A model generated the notes under the pieces. The model did no database searches and was not told the origin of the DNA. It worked only from the letters and a program-made list of their open reading frames with translations. A DNA stretch of 64,000 nucleotides, from NCBI GenBank assembly GCA_977006965.1, contig OZ345352.1:3472001-3536000 (forward strand), given 5' to 3'. The first letter of the stretch is position 1. Every line of letters begins with the position of its first letter. Below are positions 9,830 to 19,959 of this stretch, piece by piece. A program made the position numbers and the translations under genes. Source of the stretch: Phymatolithon calcareum (lineage: Eukaryota > Rhodophyta > Florideophyceae > Hapalidiales).

Positions 9830-10058
9830 GATGTTATAATGGAAGCAACAAAGGAAGTTGAGTGTCTCAAGGAATTTGAAGACTTGAAAAAGCTTTGCAA
9901 AAAGCAGAACAAGGAGCAGTACCGAAGCAGAATCACAGAAGAGAAGTAATTGAGGTATGGACACAGGAAGAAAGTGGAAGACCAGTGAAGTTTCCCATTG
10001 AATCGACCAACTACCAGGGATCCTCTACGACACGATTGAGATGCCTGAGGCTGCTATT
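9830..10058 (+). pseudogene. Family B ORF2 C-terminal fragment
   Basis: Translation gives EFEDLKKLCKKQNKEQY in one frame, then a shift to a DTIEMPEA-type segment. It is equivalent to the family B C-terminal region at 22.4-22.6 kb and nearly identical to 26690-26920 in the second segmental copy. It has been broken by frameshifts since before the duplication. Confidence 0.6.
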
Positions 10059-10059
10059 T

Positions 10060-10510
10060 CTTTCTTTCTTTATGCAGGTTTCGGAGTTGTTGAACAACTC
10101 CCCATCCTTACGGCTACAGTAGACTACAGCAGATAAGAGTGGTACTTGATGTAACAACAGCTCAAAGCCGCACAAAGTGCAGAGCTTCAGGTAGCTTAAC
10201 ATCTAAATCTCTACACAGCCAATCTTCAGCTGCCGTCCTTCAAAGGGATGACCCGGGTTGGAAACCATTTAGGATGCTCATGGTAGCTGGTCATCTCGTT
10301 ACCTTCTTTCATCTCCTTCTGTTCTCTCTTCTAGCTTCCTTGAGCATTGCGGCACACCACTCGGGGCGGAATCCATGTACTACCAAACTATCAGAAGGTG
10401 ATAGTCTTCTCCCATGGGGAGGCCGGAGCACAGCTCTTGCCATTTCAAAAAACCCTGCATTGGAGCTGGGAAAAATTCCTGACTCTTCTCTTGTCTCCTT
10501 CCTGTGACGC
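10060..10510 (-). pseudogene. Non-LTR ORF1 (gag-like) fragment
   Basis: The minus strand encodes KLCTLCGFELL followed by YCSRKDGELFNN. It matches the plus-strand ORF1 at 41.9-42.1 kb (KLCTLCGLELL, YCSRKDGELFDN). The two loci are reverse complements over about 60 bp (10075-10135 versus 42050-42106). No intact frame remains, and the portion above 10240 is only weakly recognisable. Confidence 0.5.
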
Positions 10511-10547
10511 ACAGGTGGCCGCATGGCCGGACCGGTTATGATAGCCG

Positions 10548-10817
10548 GCCTGTATCAAATCCGCTTAAATTCGCAAGATTTCCTCGAAATCCGGCGACGG
10601 CGGGGTTGAGTCTGGCATTTCGAGCGTGGCGAATTCTCGGTTTTCCGCGACCCAGGTGGGCGCGTTCGCGCCAGCCAGTTCCGGCGGGATTACCGCCGAA
10701 ACAAGCGCTTTGTGCAGCCTGATCGCTGCGGCCACTTGCGCCGGCGCGGGCACGGGCGCCCGCGCCGGGAACTTGTCTTGATTCGTTTGTGGTCCGTTCG
10801 GTCCGGTCAGCCTCCAA
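10548..10817 (-). pseudogene. MULE transposase C-terminus, fragment copy
   Basis: The minus-strand frame ends TLEMPDSTPP..DFEEILRI then stop. It parallels 44637-44890, where the same C-terminus (TLEMSDSTPP..NFQDILRI) belongs to a longer MULE-like transposase. Immediately after the stop codon lies GCGGATTTGATA, which is also found in the terminal repeats of the elements at 22.8-23.4 and 55.3-55.8 kb. This copy is noticeably more GC-rich (arginine, alanine, proline) than the 44.6-kb copy. Confidence 0.6.
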
Positions 10818-11113
10818 TGTCGTTCTTTAGAAGAGCACCTTTGTCGAGAAAATTGATACTGGGTGAGTACCATGGTACCACAGCGGTCATTGATCTGGTT
10901 GCGCTCCATCGCGTTTTATCATCATCTGCAATGGCCCTGATGTGGAAGATGAGGCCAAATGATTCACACGTGCACTTGCTAGTAGAGAAATTCGAGTTAA
11001 GGAGGTCATGAGTGACCAAACTACGCTATATTAGTAAGCCATTCGAAAAGCTAGCCGTGCTACTCCTACGTGAGGCGTTGGGAGCGCTTAAATTAATCAT
11101 TACATATCCTCAG
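10818..11113 (+). pseudogene. Family B C-terminal domain and 3' end
   Basis: Plus-strand translation gives SFFRRAPLSRKLILGEY followed by AVIDLVALHRVLSSS. It matches APLWRKSVLGAYFG and VIELVALQRILSSS of the 22.2-22.8 kb copy. It finishes with a diverged version of the family terminus, GTTGGGAGCGCTTAAATTAA then ATATCC. It abuts the MULE fragment directly. Confidence 0.65.
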
Positions 11114-11345
11114 GATGTTGTCACTTCGCTGATGAAATTCTCTGGGAAAGAAACTAAGTATGCCAGAGTTAAATCTACTGGCTGCGAGATCGAGAAGACA
11201 TTCGTCAAGTATTGGTGTCCTAAGCCGCGGTGTTCGTACCAGGAAGTATCTTCTCTCGAAAACTCCGGCTTTAAATACCGGAACAAGCATCTGAAGGCGT
11301 ATTGCGGAAGAGGAAAGCCAACGCAAGAGCAAGACCATGGCTGAC
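11114..11345 (+). other. Possible zinc-finger-like coding fragment
   Basis: A plus frame contains KYWCPKPRCSYQE followed about 20 residues later by KHLKAYCGRGK, giving Cys-x4-Cys and His-x4-Cys spacing, as in DNA-binding fingers of transposases. It ends at a stop at 11342. I see no catalytic domain and no second copy. It may be the 5' part of a lost transposase. Confidence 0.25.
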
Positions 11346-12264
11346 GACGCTTTTGAACGGAGCAGGAGCTGCTATGTACATATCTCCCAACGCGACTATT
11401 GTCTTGAAGACATTTTTCGAAACCGGAGTTGCCAAGATTCAAAACGGTGTGTGCATCTGCTCTCGCCTTAAAGAGGCTCGCTAAGCAGTGCTTTATTTTG
11501 TTAATTACCTTCAACTTAAATTACGGCAGGTCATTTTTCCTGCCAGATAATCTAAAGCATGCTTCTACTCTTCCTACCGCTCGCCCTTACTTGACAATTC
11601 CACCCGCAGCAACCGGTGCGGGTCCACGAGAATCCAAGTGGACGGCCAGATATATTGGACTCTTTTCCTTACAGCAACTTTTCAACGTGTACATGATCCC
11701 CTTGTGTAATGCGAACAACCACTCCTCAAACACGTGTAACACGTGAGATTAGGTGAAAAAACGGCGGCAGAAATCTTCACTGGAAACAGTCGCACACTCC
11801 GGACCCGAACCCGGAATCTTCCCTTGGCTGCCTTACCGCGCGCCCCCGTGTCAGTTAGACCACTTGACCAGGTGATTCAAAACAGGGAAATCGAAGAGCT
11901 CTGTGACACCGAACAAGAAGCTTCTCCATGGTTGTTTTTCTCAAGTTGAGCGAGAGGTTCTGATACTCTTATCTGGTAAGCGAGGCGATCAATGGAGCGC
12001 ACGTAAATGGCGCGGACGCTCGCATGCGTGCTTATGATCTACATGTAGACCTCAATTCATGATAAAATAATTGGTACAGGTAGTATGAAATGTAGCTGGC
12101 AGGATTAACGCCCTGTCGTAATCTAAGTAGAGAAAAAATAAAAAAGCACTGCTTGCTAGCGCCATAGGAGAATAAGCATTCTTTATTAGTAAGAAATGAT
12201 TAAAGCGATTCTTGCACCGAATGGAGCAGTTGTATTGCAATGTGTATTGCTTGACGTATTTTAT
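11346..12264. other. No intact gene; contains tRNA-like segment
   Basis: Apart from the tRNA-like element at 11794-11875 there is little to read. About 12105-12165 (AACGCCCTG..GTAATCTAAGTA and the following AAGC/TTGC pattern) resembles 28265-28325, so a small shared repeat is present. 12225-12264 carries TATTGCAAT-type motifs found at hAT ends in this window. Confidence 0.4.
11794..11875 (-). ncRNA. tRNA-like (SINE or tRNA pseudogene) segment
   Basis: On the minus strand TGGTCAAGTGGTCTAA resembles a pol III A box, and GGGTTCGGGTCC resembles a B box inside a clean T-arm (CCGG stem). The acceptor stem does not pair and I find no acceptable anticodon stem, so it is not a functional tRNA. A tRNA-derived SINE head or a decayed tRNA gene fits best. 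Confidence 0.4.
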
Positions 12265-12278
12265 TGAAATTTCTTACT

Positions 12279-12488
12279 TTTTTTCCCTTTCAAGTTTATT
12301 TAAAAGCCCCACAGACTTCCAAAGATATGGGCAAGGCTTCCTCTGGTGCTACCTACCTTTGTGTAGCTCACAAAACGTCCACCAGAATGGCAGACGGGAA
12401 AACTCAGGACTCAAAGTAGTCCTATCTCAGTCCTCTACGGGATTGTTGGTGCTTGGACTCGACCACTTTTTGCCTTGCATTCTGCGGA
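12279..12488 (-). mobile_element. Family A 3' tail, truncated insertion
   Basis: The minus-strand retroposon tail ends in GGGGCTTTTAAATAAACTTGAAA plus A-rich sequence. The target-site duplication TGAAATTTCTTACT is exact at 12265-12278 and 12489-12502. It is about 90% identical by eye to the tails at 12651 and 17113, and 5'-truncated to 210 bp. Confidence 0.9.
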
Positions 12489-12650
12489 TGAAATTTCTTA
12501 CTGCTCGAATCCCTTGTATTGCATATGTATTGCACCGCGCGATGGGTAGCAAGACGTACGGGTATTGTTTCATGGACAGCAATATTCAGCACTAGAATTG
12601 CGCGGAGCCATGGCTGTATCCCGTTTCAAGCCGTTCATACTGTTCAAAGC

Positions 12651-12846
12651 TGCAAGGCAGAAAGTGGTCGAGTCCAAGCACCAAAAATCCCGTAGAGGAC
12701 TGAGATAGGACTACTTTGAGTCCTGAGTTTTTCCGTCCGCCATACTCGTGGACGTTTCGTGAGCTGCACAAAGGTAGGTAGCATCAGAGGAAGCCTTGCC
12801 CATATCTTCGGAAGTCTGTGGGGCTTTTAAATAAACTTGAAAAAAA
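12651..12846 (+). mobile_element. Family A 3' tail, truncated insertion (opposite strand)
   Basis: A plus-strand copy of the same tail, ending in a run of A residues. The TSD ATACTGTTCAAAGC is exact at 12637-12650 and 12847-12860. With the previous element it forms a head-to-head inverted repeat about 200 bp per arm, but the separate TSDs show two independent insertions. Confidence 0.9.
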
Positions 12847-12860
12847 ATACTGTTCAAAGC

Positions 12861-13387
12861 GGTGGGCAAAGGTGGATGAAGTAGGTAGAAGGTGATGAGC
12901 TCTCTTTGTTGAGTCGGATGTTGGTTACCATACTTTATTAGACCAACGATAGCTTTTTATACGAATCATGAATAGGTGACAAGCAATCTATAAGATCTTC
13001 CATCAGTACGATAGCACAAGCGCGACAGGCGCTATGTGCGAGATTACCCTTCTGCGTATTCTTACGCAGTAACATAGATGAAATACGAATGAAACAAATA
13101 TGTGATCAGGCCCTAATAGGAGCAATTTAATTGGAGAGAATTGGAAAAAATCGTATGCCAAAATATATATTGCAATGTTCTTGCCACGAAAATTGAAAAT
13201 TGCTATTTTTTGTCTTAACAATAATTGCAGATTTCTCCCGGTTTTTACATTCCTCTATTACTTAAGACCCTCTGCACGCTCGAACAGCCTGGGAGACTAG
13301 ATTCTGATCCCAAAATCCGCTGTCCACTTTCAAAAACAAAAGTGACTCGAAAAGCACGGGTTCTAGCCTGGAGCGTTGGTCCGTAAG
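12861..13387. other. No recognised feature
   Basis: Mostly AT-rich sequence with short open frames on the minus strand (13003-13221, 13245-13445) that lack composition or homology support within the window. Nothing convincing was seen. Confidence 0.4.
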
Positions 13388-13990
13388 GACGTACTTCTGT
13401 TGCACTCTCAGGGTCGGCGAGATAGTCGGCACTCGCTCTCACCAATTGTGGCTTGCTTGAGATGCGATCCTTTACTCGCTGCGATGAGCGGTGCCTTATA
13501 AGCTATCGGATTCTCAACCTACTGGTTGGGGGTTGCATAGCACACCCCACGAATACCGACACTATCCTGTCACTGTCAGGTCTAACGGCTACCGTGATAC
13601 GCACGCGCGAGTCAGTGACCCAGCTTGGCGATCTCTCGGGCCTCCCCTCCTGTGATGTCACGTCGATCACTGTTAGGTCTAACGGCTACCGTGATACGCA
13701 CGTGCGAGTCAGTAACCCAACTTGGCGATCTCACGGGCCTCCCACCCTGTGATTATTTCGACTGTCGGGTCTGTCCGTTATTACGAGCTAACACTTGCGG
13801 GTGGCCACCCGACGTGGTCGCTCTATAGGATCTCCCCTAAGTCTTGTGCTGTCAGTGTCTTTCTTAGCCTTCTTGTTCCGCCATTGACCGAGCTCGAATT
13901 GCAAGCCACTGTCTTGTTCGACAACAAGAGACATACACTGCAGTTTCAGATTGCCAGTGACATGGCACTCTTCGCAAGACTCCAAAGCCG
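13388..13990. repeat. Repeat Y, copy 1, with two 97-bp tandem units
   Basis: Matches 61940-62510. Inside are two tandem units of about 97 bp, starting at 13577 and 13674, each containing GGTCTAACGGCTACCGTGAT. A third, more diverged segment starts GTCGGGTCTG. In the 62-kb copy the second unit is shortened. The repeated units read as repeated peptides on the plus strand, but no intact gene is evident. Confidence 0.7.
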
Positions 13991-13992
13991 TT

Positions 13993-14367
13993 CTACTTCA
14001 GCAGTGGAAGCCAAATTAAAATCACAATTGATGTTCTCCTCTTCATGAGAACTGTCGTCTCCAGCATTAAGTATGTCTTCAATGCATCAGGAGCAATCCG
14101 TTGCGCAATATGGTGATTCTCGACTAATTCATGCAACAATCCTTGACAGGCATCACGCTCTTCAGCCGTCAAAGTATGCGTCCTCCTTTGCTGTATTTTC
14201 ACGACACCAGATTCAAAATGAGGATCTGATACAATGGCACTGGTTGCAGAAAATGTACTGCGTTCCGAGTCCGCAGCCTCCAAGTGGGCTCTGATCGGTG
14301 TTAGGATCATTTTTCTGCTGAGAAACAAGTTGCAATATGTATAGCAGGCGGTTTGCAAAGCTAGCAT
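13993..14367 (-). pseudogene. hAT transposase fragment
   Basis: The frame contains SAIVSDPHFESGVVKIQQ and TLTAEERDAC. It aligns with the hAT genes at 37.7-38.0 kb (APIVCDPAFESGVIKIQR, TMTNEEKDA) and 53.8-54.4 kb (AAIVPNPKFPSAIIKIQR). This is the region between the catalytic core and the C-terminal dimerisation domain. The flanks lack the rest of the gene. Confidence 0.65.
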
Positions 14368-14929
14368 CTTAGTAGATCGGCAGGTGAGGGTCGTCTGGCG
14401 ATAGTCGCCCAGAGATAGTCGCCAGGTGCCAACAGAAGCATTCGTTTGTCTTGGTGGTAAACGTCAACAACAAAGAAGCAATTAATTAGAATTAATTGGA
14501 GAATGTTTACAGGCAACAAAAACATTATTACAATTATTCATAGAAGAAAAATAATTTTTCTTCTATGAATAATTGCAATAATTATTTAATAATTGGAATT
14601 GGAGGATTTTAGAAAATTAAGTATTGCATTGCACTAATTGCAATTAATTTTTTTCAATTAATTTTATCGCACCCCTGGATCAGGGATCAGAGGAAACGGC
14701 CGGTAGAAAAAATAATAGATCAGGGATCACAAGATATGACGAAGACAAACAGTAAACGAACGAAGACAAGATGTAGATGAACTTGAGAAGGTTCGGACTG
14801 AAGTGGAAGCTTGCGAGTGGAGTCTGGCTGCACTTGAGATTTGGACAGCGTTGCAGAAACTGTACATTCTAACACTACCCCTACATCAGAAAAAGTGCAG
14901 TAGCTGAACCCACTGCGTCCAGCATTCTC
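14368..14929. other. AT-rich, palindromic, hAT-end-like DNA
   Basis: Contains the inverted repeat at 14524-14582 and many AATTGCAATTA-type motifs. A CACCCCTG at about 14668 would be the right end of a hAT element (CAGGGGTG on the other strand), but I did not find the matching left end. A 12-base motif GATCAGGGATCA occurs twice (about 14677 and 14724). No coding sequence was seen. Confidence 0.4.
14524..14582. repeat. 59-bp AT-rich palindrome
   Basis: Arms of 29 bases around the A at 14553, with one mismatch (14530/14576). The core is CATAGAAGAAAAAT and its exact complement. Confidence 0.85.
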
Positions 14930-15345
14930 GCTGGTTCAATGTATCCAAGCGTTTTATTCCGGTCGATCAACAAGCATTTATTATTTGACAAGGAAGAACG
15001 GTTTTTGAAGCAACTGCTTAGTTTTTCAAATGCTCTCAGTAACACTTCTACGACTGAATGGGAGGAGGTTTTCGGAACTTGTTCATTTTATTATATCTCC
15101 TGGTCCCTAATACAGGGACTCGTCGTTTTCCGTACTATCAAATATGGAAACGCTGTGGAGTAGTCGGGATTCTAATGCATTTTCCCTTGCTAACATTTCT
15201 CTGGAGTTCAGTTCATACTTTGCTCGGTTCTTGCGTATGGTCTGCATGTGACGCTAAGCTTCCACCCCGAATGCATCCAATACTAGGGTCGTGCTCACTT
15301 GAGGCAACCTACCGTTTACGTATTTTATGGCCAGCTGTCGATGGA
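14930..15345 (-). pseudogene. Family A ORF2 C-terminus
   Basis: The minus strand encodes HRQLAIKY.NGRLPQVSTT, then HMQTI....KYEL, then ENALES....STENDESLY and a stop. These match the family A C-terminus at 16.86-17.1 kb (HRQLALQYACGRFPQVSTT, HMETL, MENEEGLY). It is interrupted at 15345 by a family B tail. Confidence 0.65.
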
Positions 15346-15600
15346 TATTTGATGATTTTATTTTGAGAGCTCCCAAAGCCTCACCTTGGGGTAACGGGGC
15401 AGCTCTTGCGATATTCTCCAAGCTAAAGTCCTCTGGCTGCTCAAAACGTTCTTGATTCGTAATTCTCTCTCCACAAGAGCTCCTGTGAGTCTCTTGCACT
15501 CAAACTCAATTTCTGTACTTATCTTCGACGACGCTAGAGTACGTTGTAAGGCGACTAATTCGATCACCGCGGTAGTGCCACAGTAGGCACCCAATACTGA
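15346..15600 (-). pseudogene. Family B C-terminal domain and 3' end
   Basis: The minus-strand frame includes GAYCGTTAVIELVALQRTL and FECKRLTGALVERE, finishing in the family terminus (GGGAGCTCTCAAAATAAAATC then ATATCC). It is highly similar to 28855-29108. It lies inside family A sequence and is a nested insertion. Confidence 0.7.
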
Positions 15601-16064
15601 AGAGTGAGAAGCGGTCCTGTTACTCAAACTGAGGTTTTGGGATCTTTTAAAAAACATCACATATCCCCCACAACAAGCATGACAGAAAAATTTGGAAAAA
15701 GAGCTCGACCGCATATGGCGATTCTGAAACGCACTCTTTCAAGATACGAACTTGATGAGAAAGCAGACCGAACACAGAAAAAGATCTGGGGGAGCTTTTG
15801 ATATTCAACAGGACTCTCATAGCGTACATGCAGAACGAAGAAGGCGTACAGTGAAGCCCAGGTATGAACTGTGGAGTTCACGACTATACAGGAGTTCCGC
15901 AATTGAGATAGGATAACCTGCGATGCGAAGTTTTTCCGTCCGACTTTCTGGCGGTAGGTTTTCGTAAGCACCAAAAATGTAGATAGCAGTTGAGGAAGCC
16001 TTGCTCATTTCTTCGGAAGTCTGTACCCTCCCATCTAAAGGAGCAGGGCTCATCATGCAAGAAC
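15601..16064 (+). pseudogene. Family B tail followed by family A C-terminus
   Basis: 15601-15672 is a plus-strand family B end (TTTTGGGATCTTTTAAAA..CATATCCCCC). From 15675 the plus strand encodes MTEKFGKRARPHM then LSRYEL, the family A C-terminus. A family A tail follows (GAGGAAGCCTTGCTCATTTCTTCGG) to about 16025. Frames are broken. Confidence 0.6.
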
Positions 16065-16077
16065 AGTGTGACTACCC

Positions 16078-17320
16078 CCGCGGCACTGCAAGGACTATTG
16101 GATATAGCTACCCAATGGGCACAAGAGCGAGAGATGACTTGGAACACTAAACAAGGGAAAAGCGAAGTCCTCGAATTAGAAGAAACATTGGGCAAGACAT
16201 TCAAGCTAGCGAACAAGGTGCTAGCACAAGTTCCGGAGGTCACGTACCTTGGAGTATCCCTAGACCCCGGAGGAGTTACAGATACGTTAATGATGCAACG
16301 ACTAAAGAAATCAAGGACGGCCGTGTACGAATTGCGTACACTGGGAGTGTTCAAGAAAGGGCTGAGTATACAGAAGTGTATTCAGATATACAAGGCACTA
16401 GTACAGCCACGCTGGGAGTACGCAATGCACTTAACGCCCTGGACAGAAGACGTACAAAATGCCGTCAAGGAGGTAGAAGCAACATTCTTCAATCAAGTAT
16501 TCGGGCCACTGGCCCGAGGAAGGACGGATAGGCTCCGTCTCCTGTGCCGGATCCAGGCGGCCGCCCATCGACGAGAAATGCAAAATGCTGAGAAGGAACA
16601 AGGCGAAAGAACGTATGTATTCAAAGGAAGTGCCCGAAAGAAGAAACAACCATGAATGGCAGTACACGAAGAAAGATATCGCCGCGATGGAGACCAGAGA
16701 GCCGTTCGGTGAAGCGGTAAAGCATATCCAAGTAAACCAATCTTCGCAAGCACTTCGATCGAAATTTCTGAAAATGGAAGGAGACCGCCTAGAATCGAAG
16801 CAGAAAAGAAAGATACCATACGACAAAACAAGAGAATTGCCAGCAATCCTCAAGTTCCCCAAGGTGAAGCACAGACAACTCGCGCTGCAGTATGCCTGTG
16901 GCAGATTCCCACAGGTGTCAACAACAAGTATGACTGAAGAATTCGGCACCAGAGCCAGAGAGCATATGGAGACCCTTGAACGCACGGTAGCAGGGTACGA
17001 ACTCGAAGGAGAAAAACGACTGGAAACAGAAAAGGCGCTAGATGAGCTCTTACTATTTAGCAAGACACTCATAGAACGCATGGAGAACGAAGAAGGCCTG
17101 TATTAATCCGCAGAATGCAAGGCAAAAAGTGGTCGAGTCCAAGCACCAGCAATCCCGTAGAGGACTGAGATAGGACTACTTTGAGTCCTGAGTTTTCCCG
17201 TCTGCGATTCTAGTGGACGTTTTGTGAGCTACACAAAGGTAGGTAGCACCAGAGGAAGCCTTGCCCATATCTTCGGAAGTGTGTGGGGCTTTTAAATAAA
17301 CTTGAAAGGGAAAAAAAAAA
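16078..17320 (+). mobile_element. Family A non-LTR retrotransposon, 5'-truncated, recent
   Basis: Starts inside the RT just after the FADD motif (AALQGLLDIATQWAQ) and runs through the C-terminal domain (MTEEFGTRAREHMETLERT...MENEEGLY, stop at 17104) to the 3' UTR and A10 tail. TSD AGTGTGACTACCC at 16065-16077 and 17320-17332. It is nearly identical by eye to 35158-35780. An 8-base deletion (TTGGCCTT relative to the 35.6-kb copy) at about 16581 shifts the frame. It supplies the full C-terminus and 3' UTR missing from the longer copy. Absence of 5' sequence is typical of incomplete reverse transcription. Confidence 0.9.
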
Positions 17321-17635
17321 GTGTGACTACCCGTTCTTCTGATGATACTATTAATCGAGTTCTTTTACTTTCGCAAGCCCATCACGGAGGGGTGAAGCCG
17401 AATAGATACTGCTTATTGCTGTCCAATTTCAATAGTAATGCGCTAATTACGGTTGGTATCTCTTGGCTCGTCGGGGAAAAGATCATGAAGGTTCTAGATG
17501 TCCTGTAGTATGCGTCCTTTTACAGGACGTCTGACTAGACAGGGCTTTCGGGTCTTTTTTTCCGAAGGAGGCGATAGGCTATATTTCACCAGTATAATAA
17601 TGCTACTCTAGTGTCTATGTGACGGAAATTTTCCG
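17321..17635. repeat. Repeat Z, copy 1
   Basis: Matches 35990-36345. Shared blocks include CCCGTTCTTCTGATGATAC, CGGGTCTT and TTTTACAGGACG. The family A element at 16078-17320 inserted at its left edge. No ORF is supported. The DNA to about 17900 has no recognisable feature. Confidence 0.65.
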
Positions 17636-17904
17636 TCAATTGAGGGGCACAATTCCCTCAAATGAGGGAAAGAAAATCATTTAACATTTGCCAACGAAAG
17701 CTCTCATTATTAGGCTCATCAAAATGCGGCCACAAGGCGACACAGGGGATCACCCCGTACCCTACGTCGCGATTAGGGAGAGACACCAGCTAGCGATCCG
17801 ACGATCAGTTGGCATCTGTGCGAAATGCAATTGTGCTTCGACGAGCATTGCGTTTGACATTTTGAGGTAACCGGCCCATGCTCTGTCCCCGTCCACAACT
17901 GGAC

Positions 17905-19815
17905 CGCGTACAGCTCGAACGTGTGCAAAGCGGAGAAGGATTGGAATGTGACCCTTGAAAGGTTTACCGTTAACAGAGCAATGAGGAGGCATCTTCGAAG
18001 AGCCTTTAACAGAGCGTCAAGAGGAAAAGCTGTGGGCCCAGACGGCGTTGCCGTAGAGATGCTACACGCAAACAAGGAGGTCGGTTTCGAATTGATTCTG
18101 GTTCTGTGGGAGACATGCGGGCGACTTAGGTGCTTCCCACGACAATGGCGGCAAGCAACACTTATTCCCCTATACAAGAAAGGTCCAGCACACATTGCGG
18201 CAAACTACAGGCCTATCTCTCTACTAAGTCAGGTCAGGAAGATAATCGATTCCGCCCTAGACTCATACATAAGGGATGACTACCGGTTTAACAGAGCACA
18301 ACTGGGTTTTCGGAGAGACAAGAGCACATTTTTAGCCATAGTTCGCGCAAAGAATACTATGCAAAATGGCCACCCGTTCGTTGCTGTACTTGACTTGTCA
18401 GCAGCGTATGGCAGCGTCCCGAGGGATATTCTCCTCGAGCGATTGAAGAAAAAGTTGCCGGTGCACAGAACTAAGATGGTATCTTACCTGATGAAACCGT
18501 CGTGGACCACGTCGGCAGGAGATGAAACGAAAACGTGGTGCATTATCGACAGAGGTGTTCCGCAGGGTTCCCCGCTTAGTCCGTACCTATATAATATATT
18601 CACGGATACGTTCGCGGAAGCTGCCGCCCAAGTAACAAGAACAGTGTCTGACCATCCAGCGCAGCTATTTGCGAATGACTTTCTTCTTCAGGCAAAGAAT
18701 GCAAGAGGATTGCAAAAACTATTGGACATAGCTACGAAGTGGGCAGCCGAGAACTAAATGAAATGGAACACGAAGCCAGGAAAGAGTGAGGTCCTTAAGT
18801 ACAAAGGACTCCCAAAGAAGAAATTCTTCCTTGCTGGAAAAGAGCTGCACCAAGCCTGGAGACTGTCCTACCTCAGGATCAGTATGAACAACAACGGAGT
18901 CACCGACGATACAGCAATCTCAAGAGTTCGGAATGCGATGGGATGCATACACAAACTCCGCCAAATTGGCTCGAACGTCAGAGGACTCCAACCAACTACG
19001 TGCATCAGGATTTTCAAGTCGTTGATTCTCCCCAAATGGGAGTATGCCATTCACCTGACACCGATCACGAAACGACTACTATCGGCAATTGAAGCAGCAG
19101 AAGGTCTTTTCTCCAGAACGTTTTCGGAAAATATGCCGAGTATCGAAGGGAGAGAATGCGAGTGCTCTGCCGTCTCGCCAGCCCTCAGATTAGGAGAATG
19201 CACCAGGCTGAAAGGTTTGCCTTAAGCTTGGTAAGACGGAGTAAGTTCCTGGAGCTTTCAGAAGAATACCAGGGAAAAGAGGAAGATCTGGAAGACGTAT
19301 CAAAAGACATTGGGTATCTCGGGGAAGAGGAACACCTTAAAGAAGCTCTGAAACAAGCGGAAGAAGGTATGGTGTCAAAAAAGCGGCGCTTACAAGCAAC
19401 AGTCAAAGTCTAGTCGTTCGAAGAAGAGGGTCGGACAGTTAAAAATCCGATCGGCGTACCGAACGACCTACCAGGAGTGCTATATATAAGGGACAGAACT
19501 GCGAGTTTGAGATACCTGAGAGTCATTTTCCACAGAGTTCCTTTGTGGAGAAAATCCATTATGGCGAAATACTTTGGGACTGGTGCTCTGGTGGAGCTTA
19601 TCATGTCGCAACGTATACTGCGGTCTATGACGATGGACCACGAAACGGAATATGAATGCAAAAGACCTACTCGGGCTCTCACAGGGAGAGAAACTCGAAT
19701 TAAGGAGATATTAGAAGGAGAGTAGAGAGATGAGTATCGAAAACAGCCAGATGCTGCCCTGTTACTCAATATGAGGCTTTGGGAGCTTTTAAAATAAATC
19801 AGCATATATCCCCTC
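17905..19815 (+). pseudogene. Family B non-LTR ORF2: reverse transcriptase and C-terminus
   Basis: One frame from 17921 carries RT motifs: PLYKKG and NYRPISLLS, LGFRRDKST, VAVLDLSAAYGSVP (motif A), GVPQGSPLSPYLYNIF (motif B) and LFANDFLL, where FADD has become FAND. An in-frame TAA at 18755 separates WNTKPGKSEVL and the thumb region. A frameshift near 19160 moves to a frame with CRLASPQIRRMHQAERF. A TAG at 19411 precedes RVPLWRKSIMAKYFG...ELIMSQRILRS, and the gene ends at 19725. The 3' terminus is GGGAGCTTTTAAAATAAATC..CATATATCCCC at about 19770-19812, with no poly(A). The endonuclease and ORF1 are missing. The catalytic Asp loss makes it inactive. Confidence 0.85.
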
Positions 19816-19959
19816 CACAACCGGAGAGCGTTTCTGTTCCAATCCGTGAACTACAAGTGAATCTTATCAATGTACGGTTCAGTCAAGTTCATTAAACGGG
19901 CGAAGGTCGTTATTAGCTGTCCGCGGCTTGCCAATTTGAAGAACAGCAACCAAAGTTGG

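Larger units (their letters stand above)
6230..10058. repeat. Segmental duplication containing S41 gene 1
   Basis: The S41 gene, its promoter, about 1.6 kb of upstream AT-rich DNA and a family B non-LTR fragment are collinear with 23407-26920. Copy 1 carries two extra retroposon insertions (9027-9145 and 9249-9407) and keeps a palindrome (8831-8894) that copy 2 has lost. The upstream part 9430-9740 holds TATTGCAA-rich, hAT-like sequence with no intact gene. Confidence 0.8.

Noticed and set aside
12265-12860. Single foldback transposon formed by the two inverted tails
   Set aside because: Each arm has its own exact TSD and A-rich 3' end, so they are two separate retroposon insertions.
13550-13760. 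CRISPR-like array
   Set aside because: Only two to three units of about 97 bp, with no unique spacers, in a eukaryotic dispersed repeat.
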